In this document: positions 36,475 through 43,662 of the stretch, in pieces | How the letters are laid out: each line of letters begins with the position of its first letter | How positions within the stretch are numbered: the first letter of the stretch is position 1 | Origin: Oscillospiraceae bacterium | GTDB taxonomy: Bacteria; Bacillota_A; Clostridia; Oscillospirales; Oscillospiraceae | Direction: 5' to 3' | Assembly (NCBI GenBank): GCA_017516785.1 | Contig: JAFXAV010000075.1 | Coordinates: 62,001 to 126,000, forward strand | Length of the DNA stretch: 64,000 bases | The notes under the pieces: model-generated | What the model was told of the DNA's origin: nothing | What the model saw: the letters and a program-made list of their open reading frames with translations, nothing else | Databases searched by the model: none | Program-made: the position numbers and the translations under genes

Positions 36475-37689
36475 ATGGAACCCAAGATGAAATGGAAACT
36501 GAATACCATGCCCAAGGGCGATGGTAACGAACTGGAAATCATGGCTCTGGAAAACGTTGCCAATGCCCGTGCTTTCCACGAGAGCTTCCCCCAGTACTGC
36601 ATCACTCCTCTGGCTAAGCTGGACAAGATGGCTGAGTACCTGGGCCTGAACTTCCTGGCTATCAAGGACGAGAGCTACCGCTTCGGCCTGAATGCTTTCA
36701 AGGTTCTGGGTGGCTCCTTCGCAATGGCTAAGTACATTGCTAAGGAACTGGGCAAGGACGTTTCTGAGATGACTTACGAGTACCTGACCAGCGCTGCTCT
36801 GAAGGAAGAGTTCGGCCAGGCTACTTTCTGCACCGCTACCGACGGCAACCACGGCCGTGGCGTGGCATGGGCTGCCAACAAGCTGGGCCAGAAGGCTATC
36901 GTTCACATGCCTAAGGGCTCCTCCAAGTACCGCTTCGACAACATCGCCAAGGAAAACGCAAAGGTCACCATCGAAGAAGTCAACTACGACGAGTGTGTCC
37001 GTATTGCTGCTGCTGAGGCTGACGCTGTTGAGCATGGCGTTATCGTTCAGGATACCGCTTGGGAAGGCTACACCGAGATCCCCAGCTGGATCATGCAGGG
37101 CTACGCAACCATGGGTTCCGAGGCTCTGGAGCAGCTGAAGGGCTACGGCGTTGAGCGCCCCGACGTTGTCATCCTGCAGGCTGGCGTTGGCTGCATGGCC
37201 GGTGCTATCTGCGCTTACATCGTCAACAGCTATCCCGACAATCCTCCCAAGATCGTCATCGCTGAGGCTGGCATCGCTGACTGCCTGTACCAGGGCGCTG
37301 TTGCCAACGACGGCAAGTACCGCATCGTTGACGGCGATCTGCAGACCATCATGGCTGGCCTGGCTTGCGGCGAGCCCAACATCGTCTGCTGGGAAATCCT
37401 GCGTAACCATGTTACCGCATTCTGCTCCTGCCCCGACTGGATGGCAGCTAAGGGCATGAGAATGCTGGCAGCTCCCATCAAGGGCGACCCCGCTGTCTGC
37501 TCCGGCGAATCCGGCGCAATCGGCATGGGCGTTATCGCTTCCCTGATGACCGATCCCGACTACGCCGAACTGAAGGACGCTCTGGGCCTGGGCAAGGATT
37601 CCAAGGTCCTGCTGTTCTCCACCGAAGGCGACACCGATCCCGACAAGTACAAGAGCATTGTCTGGGGCGGCGAATACGCAACTGTGTAA
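36475..37689 (+). CDS. ygeX: Diaminopropionate ammonia-lyase
   Basis: A 404-residue PLP enzyme of the tryptophan synthase-beta fold. The PLP lysine is in GLNAFKVLGGSFAMA near residue 75, CTATDGNHGRGVAWAANK near 125 binds the phosphate region, and the C-terminal AGVGCMAGAICAYIV and CSGESGAIGMGVIASLM segments are typical. It cleaves 2,3-diaminopropionate to pyruvate and two ammonia. In purine clusters this releases the carbon skeleton as pyruvate. The start is fixed by TAGGAGGC. Codon bias is strong (GCT, CTG, CGT/CGC). Confidence 0.95.
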   Translation: MEPKMKWKLNTMPKGDGNELEIMALENVANARAFHESFPQYCITPLAKLDKMAEYLGLNFLAIKDESYRFGLNAFKVLGGSFAMAKYIAKELGKDVSEMTYEYLTSAALKEEFGQATFCTATDGNHGRGVAWAANKLGQKAIVHMPKGSSKYRFDNIAKENAKVTIEEVNYDECVRIAAAEADAVEHGVIVQDTAWEGYTEIPSWIMQGYATMGSEALEQLKGYGVERPDVVILQAGVGCMAGAICAYIVNSYPDNPPKIVIAEAGIADCLYQGAVANDGKYRIVDGDLQTIMAGLACGEPNIVCWEILRNHVTAFCSCPDWMAAKGMRMLAAPIKGDPAVCSGESGAIGMGVIASLMTDPDYAELKDALGLGKDSKVLLFSTEGDTDPDKYKSIVWGGEYATV

Positions 37690-37743
37690 TCCCTTTAGCA
37701 AAAGCTATCCACATATTTTCATCTTTCAAGGAGGAAACTACCA

Positions 37744-39156
37744 ATGGTCAATGCAAATCTGGACTACGCTCAGATCAAGGCTGCCGCTGAGGCATACAAG
37801 GCTGACATGTCCGCTTTCCTGCGCGCTATGATTTCTCATCCCTCTGAATCCTGCGAAGAGGGTGCTGTCTGCGAGTGCATCAAGGCTGAAATGGAAAAGC
37901 TGGGCTTCGACGAAGTTGAATTCGACGGCCTGGGCAACGTTATCGGCTGGATGGGCACCGGTGACAAGATCATCGCCATCGACTCCCACATCGACACTGT
38001 CGGTATCGGCAACATCAACAACTGGACCCATGATCCCTATGTTGGTTACGAAGACGACGAGGTCATCTACGGCCGCGGCGGCTCCGACCAGGAGGGCGGC
38101 ATGGCTTCCGCTACCTACGGCGCTAAGATCATGAAGGACCTGGGCCTGATTCCCGAGGGCTACAAGATCATGGTCATCGGTTCCGTTCAGGAAGAAGACT
38201 GCGACGGCATGTGCTGGCAGTACGTTGTTAACAAGCACTTCCCCAAGAAGGGCATCAAGAAGGAACAGGTTGAGTTCGTTATCTCCACCGAGCCCACCGA
38301 CGGCGGTATCTATCGTGGCCATCGCGGCCGTATGGAAATCCGCGTTGATGTCAAGGGCGTTTCCTGCCACGGCTCCGCTCCCGACCGCGGCGACAACGCT
38401 ATCTACAAGATGGCTGACATCCTGCAGGACGTTCGCGCTCTGAACGAGAACGACGCTGCTGACGAGACCGAGATCAAGGGTCTGGTCAAGATGCTGGATC
38501 CCAAGTACAACCCCGACCACTACGAAGACGCTCGCTTCCTGGGCCGCGGCACTTGCACCACTTCTCAGATCTACTTCACCTCTCCCTCTCGCTGCGCTGT
38601 TGCTGACTCCTGCTCCATCTCCATCGACCGCCGTATGACCGCCGGTGAGACCTGGGATTCCTGCCTGCAGGAAATCCGCGATCTGCCCAACGTCAAGAAG
38701 TACGGTGACGACGTCGTCGTTTCCATGTACATGTACGATCGTCCCTCCTGGACTGGCGAAGTCTACGAGACCGAGTGCTACTTCCCCACTTGGATCAACA
38801 AGAAGGAATCCGCACACGTCAAGGCTCTGGAAGACGCACATCTGGCACTGTTCGGCGACACCCGTACCTGCCCCAACTCCGAAATCGCTCGCGCTAAGCG
38901 TGAGGGCCGTCCCCTGACCGACAAGTGGACCTTCTCCACCAACGGTGTTGCTATCCAGGGCCGCTACGGCATCCCCTGTGTTGGCTTTGGCCCCGGTGCT
39001 GAGTCTCAGGCTCATGCTCCCAACGAGATCACCTGGAAGTCCGACCTGGTTACCTGTGCCGCTCTGTACGTCGCAGCTGTCAACCTGTACGACGAGTCCA
39101 AGAAGATCGACGTCTACGAGTTCCGCGCTGGCAAGACCGACAACGAGATCCTGTAA
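37744..39156 (+). CDS. ygeY: YgeY-family M20-type hydrolase, selenium metabolism-linked
   Basis: A 470-residue M20 peptidase-like metallohydrolase. The first metal ligand is His in [12 protein letters not shown] near residue 83, with [20 protein letters not shown] near 120 (Asp ligand), a Glu pair in [10 protein letters not shown] near 155 and a Zn ligand in [20 protein letters not shown] near 190. A dimerisation domain with [15 protein letters not shown] follows. The family is known only from linkage to selenium/purine clusters; a ureido- or carbamoyl-diaminopropionate hydrolase role is likely (inference). AAGGAGG lies before the ATG, and the gene is 54 bases after ygeX. Confidence 0.92.
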   Translation: MVNANLDYAQIKAAAEAYKADMSAFLRAMISHPSESCEEGAVCECIKAEMEKLGFDEVEFDGLGNVIGWMGTGDKIIAIDSHIDTVGIGNINNWTHDPYVGYEDDEVIYGRGGSDQEGGMASATYGAKIMKDLGLIPEGYKIMVIGSVQEEDCDGMCWQYVVNKHFPKKGIKKEQVEFVISTEPTDGGIYRGHRGRMEIRVDVKGVSCHGSAPDRGDNAIYKMADILQDVRALNENDAADETEIKGLVKMLDPKYNPDHYEDARFLGRGTCTTSQIYFTSPSRCAVADSCSISIDRRMTAGETWDSCLQEIRDLPNVKKYGDDVVVSMYMYDRPSWTGEVYETECYFPTWINKKESAHVKALEDAHLALFGDTRTCPNSEIARAKREGRPLTDKWTFSTNGVAIQGRYGIPCVGFGPGAESQAHAPNEITWKSDLVTCAALYVAAVNLYDESKKIDVYEFRAGKTDNEIL

Positions 39157-39192
39157 TCCAGCTTCTCACAACAAGTAATCCCCGGCACCTCT

Positions 39193-39216
39193 GGATCCGG
39201 ACTGCAATTCGGATCC
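39193..39216 (+). promoter_or_regulatory. Intergenic hairpin between ygeY and ygeW
   Basis: GGATCCG (39193-39199) pairs with CGGATCC (39210-39216); no T-tail follows. It is another likely processing or stabilising element in the purine cluster. Confidence 0.5.
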
Positions 39217-39269
39217 TGAGGCTAAGTAAAAAACTTTATTTAAATTAAAATTAAAGGAGACTACTCAAA

Positions 39270-40469
39270 ATGGACAAGACCCTGCAGCAGTATATTGACA
39301 AGCTGAACTCCCTGAACTTTGCTGAGATGTACAACGGCGACTTCTACCTGACTTGGGACAAGACTCAGGACGAGCTGGAAGCTGTTTACACCGTCGCTGA
39401 TGCTCTGCGCTACATGCGTGAGAACAACATCTCCACCAAGATCTTCGAGTCCGGCCTGGGCATCTCCCTGTTCCGCGACAACTCCACCCGTACTCGTTTC
39501 TCCTTCGCTTCCGCCTGCAACCTGCTGGGCCTGGAAGTTCAGGATCTGGACGAGGGTAAGTCTCAGGTCGCTCACGGTGAGACCGTCCGCGAGACTGCAA
39601 ACATGGTTTCCTTCATGGCTGACGTCATCGGTATCCGTGACGACATGTACATCGGCAAGGGCCACACCTACCAGAAGGAGTTCATGGACGCTGTTACCGA
39701 AGGCAATGCAGCTGGCATCCTGGAGCAGAAGCCCACTCTGGTCAACCTGCAGTGTGACATCGACCATCCCACCCAGGCTATGGCTGACGCCCTGCACATC
39801 ATCCACGAGTTCGGCGGCATCGAGAACCTGAAGGGCAAGAAGATTGCTATGACTTGGGCATACTCTCCCTCCTACGGCAAGCCCCTGTCCGTTCCCCAGG
39901 GTATCGTTGGTCTGATGACCCGCTTCGGCATGGACGTCGTCCTGGCTCATCCCGAGGGCTACGAAATCATGCCCGAGGTCGAGGCTGTTGCTAAGGCTAA
40001 CGCTGAGAAGTACGGCGGCTCCTTCACCAAGGTCAACACCATGGCTGAAGCTTTCGTCGATGCTGACGTCGTTTACCCCAAGTCCTGGGCTCCCTTCGCT
40101 GCTATGGAAAAGCGTACCGTCCTGTACGGCAACGGCGACATGGCTGGCGTCAAGGCTCTGGAGCTGGAGCTGCTGGAGCAGAACAAGGAGCACATGGATT
40201 GGTGCTGCACTGAAGAGCTGATGGCTACCACCAAGGACGGCAAGGCTCTGTACATGCACTGCCTGCCCGCTGACATCAACGACGTTTCCTGCGTCCACGG
40301 CGAAGTCGAAGCTACCGTCTTCGATCGTTACCGCGATCCTCTGTACATGGAAGCTTCCTACAAGCCCTACATCATCGCTGCTATGATCTTCCTGGCTAAG
40401 GTTAAGGACGTTCAGGGCACCCTGAAGGCTCTGGAAGAGAAGAGCACCGCTCGTTGGTTCCAGGCTTAA
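39270..40469 (+). CDS. ygeW: Knotted carbamoyltransferase YgeW
   Basis: A 399-residue transcarbamylase-fold enzyme. The carbamoyl-phosphate motif STRTRFSFASACNLLG lies near residue 72, DIDHPTQAMADALHI near 165 and MHCLPADINDVSC near 330. The substrate is unproven, but in purine clusters phosphorolysis of a carbamoylated diaminopropionate to carbamoyl phosphate is the favoured role (inference from pathway logic). The product would be used by the carbamate kinase gene that follows. AAAGGAGA precedes the ATG. Highly biased codons. Confidence 0.93.
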   Translation: MDKTLQQYIDKLNSLNFAEMYNGDFYLTWDKTQDELEAVYTVADALRYMRENNISTKIFESGLGISLFRDNSTRTRFSFASACNLLGLEVQDLDEGKSQVAHGETVRETANMVSFMADVIGIRDDMYIGKGHTYQKEFMDAVTEGNAAGILEQKPTLVNLQCDIDHPTQAMADALHIIHEFGGIENLKGKKIAMTWAYSPSYGKPLSVPQGIVGLMTRFGMDVVLAHPEGYEIMPEVEAVAKANAEKYGGSFTKVNTMAEAFVDADVVYPKSWAPFAAMEKRTVLYGNGDMAGVKALELELLEQNKEHMDWCCTEELMATTKDGKALYMHCLPADINDVSCVHGEVEATVFDRYRDPLYMEASYKPYIIAAMIFLAKVKDVQGTLKALEEKSTARWFQA

Positions 40470-40500
40470 GTTTCCGCTCTTAGGAGACTCCTAATCTAAC

Positions 40501-40548
40501 CCAAACCGGGCCCGTACACGCCGCACACGGCAGTGTGCGGGCCTTTGG
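40501..40548 (+). promoter_or_regulatory. Long hairpin between ygeW and the carbamate kinase gene
   Basis: CCAAA--GGGCCCGTACAC (from 40501) pairs with GTGTGCGGGCC-TTTGG (to 40548) with small bulges. No T-run, so read-through to the kinase gene is likely. Confidence 0.5.
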
Positions 40549-40605
40549 TCATTGATATGACCACTTTCTGCCATATTTAAAAATTATTACGAGGTGTTAT
40601 AAATT

Positions 40606-41514
40606 ATGGGCAAGCGTATCGTTATCGCTCTGGGCGGCAACGCTCTGGGCAGCAATCTGCCTGAGCAGATGGAAGCTGTTAAGATCACTGCTAAGGCTAT
40701 CGTTGACCTGATCGAAGAAGGCCACGAGGTTATCGTCGCTCACGGCAACGGCCCCCAGGTCGGTATGATCAAGAACTCCATGGACAAGTCCATCCCCATG
40801 TCTGTCTGCGTCGCTATGAGCCAGGCTTACATCGGCTATGACCTGCAGAACGCTCTGCGTGAAGAGATGCTGGGCCGCGGCCTGAACAAGGCTGTCTCCA
40901 CCGTCCTGACCCAGGTCGAAGTTGACCCCGCTGACCCCGCATTCCTGAAGCCCACCAAGCCCATCGGTTCCTTCATGACCAAGGAAGAGGCTGAGGCTCT
41001 GGAAGCTAAGGGTTATACCTGTGTTGAAGACTCCGGCCGTGGCTACCGTCAGGTCGTTGCTTCTCCCCGTCCTCAGGGCATCGTTGAGCTGGAGACCATC
41101 AAGACTCTGGTCGACGCTGGCCTGGTCGTCATCGCCTGCGGCGGCGGCGGCATTCCCGTTGTCAAGACCGATGGCCATCACCTGAAGGGTGCTGCAGCTG
41201 TTATCGACAAGGACTTCGCTTCCTGTGTCCTGGCTCAGCAGCTGGATGCTGACTGCCTGATCATCCTGACCGCTGTTGAGAAGGTCGCTATCCACTTCGG
41301 TAAGCCCGATGTTGAATGGCTGGCTGACCTGACCCCCGCAAAGGCTCAGGAGTACATCGAAGCTGGCGAGTTCGCTCCCGGCTCCATGCTGCCCAAGGTT
41401 CAGGCTGCTGTTATGTTCGCAGAGTCCAAGCCCGGCCGCACTGCTCTGATCACCCTGCTGGAGAAGGCTAAGGACGGCGTTGCTGGCAAGACCGGTACCT
41501 CCATCCATCAGTAA
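40606..41514 (+). CDS. arcC: Carbamate kinase
   Basis: A 302-residue kinase that converts carbamoyl phosphate and ADP to ATP, ammonia and CO2. It opens with IVIALGGNALGSNLPEQM and has AHGNGPQVGMIKNSMD near residue 50, VVIACGGGGIPVVK near 175 and VIDKDFASCVLAQQL near 205. In E. coli purine-cluster naming it is yqeA. It is the likely energy-yielding step of the pathway. GAGGTG lies before the ATG. A strong terminator follows, so hydantoinase and ridA genes have their own starts. Confidence 0.94.
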   Translation: MGKRIVIALGGNALGSNLPEQMEAVKITAKAIVDLIEEGHEVIVAHGNGPQVGMIKNSMDKSIPMSVCVAMSQAYIGYDLQNALREEMLGRGLNKAVSTVLTQVEVDPADPAFLKPTKPIGSFMTKEEAEALEAKGYTCVEDSGRGYRQVVASPRPQGIVELETIKTLVDAGLVVIACGGGGIPVVKTDGHHLKGAAAVIDKDFASCVLAQQLDADCLIILTAVEKVAIHFGKPDVEWLADLTPAKAQEYIEAGEFAPGSMLPKVQAAVMFAESKPGRTALITLLEKAKDGVAGKTGTSIHQ

Positions 41515-41546
41515 TCTTCTGATTCAGCTGAATTAGGCAATTTATG

Positions 41547-41586
41547 ACCCGCCCTGCGAAGCAATTCGCCGGGCGGGTTTTTTACT
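41547..41586 (+). terminator. Terminator after the carbamate kinase gene
   Basis: ACCCGCCC (41547-41554) and GGGCGGGT (41571-41578) enclose a second GCGAA/TTCGC stem, followed by a T-run. Confidence 0.9.
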
Positions 41587-41599
41587 GATATTTTTCAAT

Positions 41600-41629
41600 T
41601 TGTCATTGACAAAAGCCGACTTTTATAAG
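41600..41629 (+). promoter_or_regulatory. Promoter and palindrome for the dihydropyrimidinase-like gene
   Basis: TTGTCA at 41600-41605, 18-base spacer, TATAAG at 41624-41629. The -35 sits inside a perfect 13-bp palindrome, TTGTCATTGACAA (41600-41612), a possible operator. Confidence 0.5.
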
Positions 41630-41740
41630 AAAATTAAAAAAGATACCTATGCCCCGGATGTTCTGTCGAAATTTGGCATGATTCCTGTCCGGGATCCATG
41701 ATTATTGCAAAATATCAGTATCAGAAAGGTGAACGAAACT

Positions 41741-43090
41741 ATGACGATCCTGAAAAACGGCACCCTGGTTACCCCTGAAGGCCTGAAGATGGCCGACCTG
41801 GCCTTTGACGGCGACAAGATTACCGCCATCGGCGAAAATCTTCCCGTTTCCGAAGGTGACACCGTTGTCGATGTCGGCGGCTGTATTGTATTCCCCGGCT
41901 TTATCGACGGCCACACCCATCTGGACCTGGTCAATGACCTGGGTCATACCGCTGACAATTTTGAAACCGGCTCCCGCGGTGCTGTCTGCGGCGGTACCAC
42001 CACCTGCATGGATATGGCTACCCAGGAAAAGGGCGACACCTTGGTTCACACCATGGAAGTCTGGAAGGACCTGGCTCAGAACATTTCCTGCAACTACGGC
42101 ATTCATATGTCCATCACTGACTGGAACGAGACCACCAAGGCCGAAATCCAGACCATGGCTGAAGAAGGCATCACCACCTATAAGACCTACACTGCCTATG
42201 GCATCGCCATCGACGATGTGGACACCATGGCAGTTCTGAAGGAACTGAAGACTGTGAACGGCATCTGCGGCATCCACTGCGAAAACGGCCCCCTGATTCC
42301 TGTTCTGCAGAAGGAAGTTCTGGAGTCCGGCATCACCTCCCCCGCCGGTCATCCCATCAGCAAGCCCGACTATCTGGAAGCTGAAGCTATCAACCGCGTG
42401 TGCTATATCGCTGAAATTCTGGACTCCCCCGTTCATATTGTCCACCTGTCCAGCAAGCTGGGTCTGGACGAGATCCGTGCCGCCCGTAACCGCGGCGTCA
42501 CCGTCTACGCCGAGACCTGCCCCCAGTATCTGCTGTTTAACGACAGTGTTTACTCCCGTCCCGACGGCTCCAAGTTCGTTCTGAGCCCTCCCATCCGCAA
42601 GGATGAGGACGCTGCAGCCCTCCACGAGGCCGTTGTGAACGGCGAAATCGGCACCATCTCCACCGACCACTGCCCCTTCAACTTCACTCTGAAGCAGGCT
42701 CAGGCTGCCAAGGGCTTTGATAAGATCCCCGGCGGCGGCGCAGGTGTTGAACATCGCCCCGCGCTGATGATGACCCACTTCAAGAACGATCTGGATTACG
42801 TCCAGATGAACAAGATCCTCAGCGAAAACGCAGCAAAGCTCTTTAACCTGTACCCCAAGAAGGGCTGCCTGCAGGTTGGCTCCGATGCTGACATCACTGT
42901 TTGGGATCCCAGTGTCAAGTGGACCATCTCTGCTGATAATCAGCACCAGAACGTGGACCACACCCCCTACGAAGGTTTCGAAGTCGAAGGCAAGGCAAAG
43001 TACGTCTACGTCAACGGCCAGCTTGCTGTTGTCGACGGCGAGCCCACCGGCGTTCAGGCAGGCACCTTCGTCCGCGCTGACTGCATCTAA
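41741..43090 (+). CDS. hydA: Dihydropyrimidinase/hydantoinase family protein
   Basis: A 449-residue cyclic amidohydrolase. The HxH motif is in IDGHTHLDL near residue 59, the carboxylated lysine in ITTYKTYTAYGI near 147, further histidines in IHCENG near 180 and VHIVHLSS near 236, and the Asp in STDHCPFNF near 311. It hydrolyses cyclic ureides such as hydantoin and dihydropyrimidines. In purine clusters the equivalent gene is called hyuA or dht and opens a ring intermediate. The start at 41741 (MTILKNGTLV) follows GAAAGGTG. It is transcribed from its own promoter. Confidence 0.9.
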   Translation: MTILKNGTLVTPEGLKMADLAFDGDKITAIGENLPVSEGDTVVDVGGCIVFPGFIDGHTHLDLVNDLGHTADNFETGSRGAVCGGTTTCMDMATQEKGDTLVHTMEVWKDLAQNISCNYGIHMSITDWNETTKAEIQTMAEEGITTYKTYTAYGIAIDDVDTMAVLKELKTVNGICGIHCENGPLIPVLQKEVLESGITSPAGHPISKPDYLEAEAINRVCYIAEILDSPVHIVHLSSKLGLDEIRAARNRGVTVYAETCPQYLLFNDSVYSRPDGSKFVLSPPIRKDEDAAALHEAVVNGEIGTISTDHCPFNFTLKQAQAAKGFDKIPGGGAGVEHRPALMMTHFKNDLDYVQMNKILSENAAKLFNLYPKKGCLQVGSDADITVWDPSVKWTISADNQHQNVDHTPYEGFEVEGKAKYVYVNGQLAVVDGEPTGVQAGTFVRADCI

Positions 43091-43118
43091 AAAACAGCCT
43101 GATCCAATCATAAAACAC

Positions 43119-43147
43119 TTGTCTTATGGCTGGATTGGCGGTATAAT
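43119..43147 (+). promoter_or_regulatory. Promoter for ridA
   Basis: TTGTCT at 43119-43124, 17-base spacer, TATAAT at 43142-43147, about 37 bases before the ATG. Confidence 0.7.
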
Positions 43148-43183
43148 AGAGTTATCCAAAACTTACAAAGGAGATTGATTTCA

Positions 43184-43564
43184 ATGAGCAACGTCGCTAT
43201 CAACACCCCCAATGCTCCCGCCGCTATCGGCCCCTACTCCCAGGCTATCCAGGCTGGCAACACCATCTATGTTTCCGGTCAGCTGCCCATCGACCCCGCT
43301 ACCGGCGCTTTCGCTGGTGACGAGATCAAGGCTCAGACCCGTCAGAGCCTGACCAACATGAAGAACATCCTGATCGAAGCCGGCACCGATATGTCCGCTG
43401 TCGTCAAGACCACCGTTCTGCTGGCCAACATCGCTGACTTCGCTGCTATGAACGAAGTTTACGCAGAGTTCTTCACCGCTCCCTATCCCGCCCGCGCTGC
43501 TTTCCAGGTTGCTTGCCTGCCCAAGAACGCTCTGGTCGAGATCGAGTGCGTCGCTGTTAAGTAA
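43184..43564 (+). CDS. ridA: RidA-family enamine/imine deaminase
   Basis: A 126-residue RidA (YjgF/YER057c/UK114) protein: [32 protein letters not shown], and [20 protein letters not shown] with the active-site arginine near residue 104. It quickly hydrolyses 2-aminoacrylate, the reactive product expected from diaminopropionate lyase YgeX, which explains its place here. The start at 43184 follows AAAGGAG. Highly biased codons suggest abundance. Confidence 0.94.
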   Translation: MSNVAINTPNAPAAIGPYSQAIQAGNTIYVSGQLPIDPATGAFAGDEIKAQTRQSLTNMKNILIEAGTDMSAVVKTTVLLANIADFAAMNEVYAEFFTAPYPARAAFQVACLPKNALVEIECVAVK

Positions 43565-43586
43565 TTAACACCAATATTTAAAATAA

Positions 43587-43618
43587 ACACCCCGAACCGA
43601 TGGTTCGGGGTGTTTTTC
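43587..43618. terminator. Terminator after ridA
   Basis: ACACCCCGAACC (43587-43598) pairs with GGTTCGGGGTGT (43602-43613), then a T-run. Confidence 0.92.
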
Positions 43619-43625
43619 TGATAAT

Positions 43626-43655
43626 AATCCCGGAGATCCGGAGATCTCCGGGATT
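43626..43655. repeat. 13-bp perfect hairpin near the end of the wall-protein gene
   Basis: AATCCCGGAGATC (43626-43638) pairs with GATCTCCGGGATT (43643-43655). It lies after the stop of the minus-strand gene and probably helps end its transcript; the T-run is weak. Confidence 0.6.
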
Positions 43656-43662
43656 TCCGATT

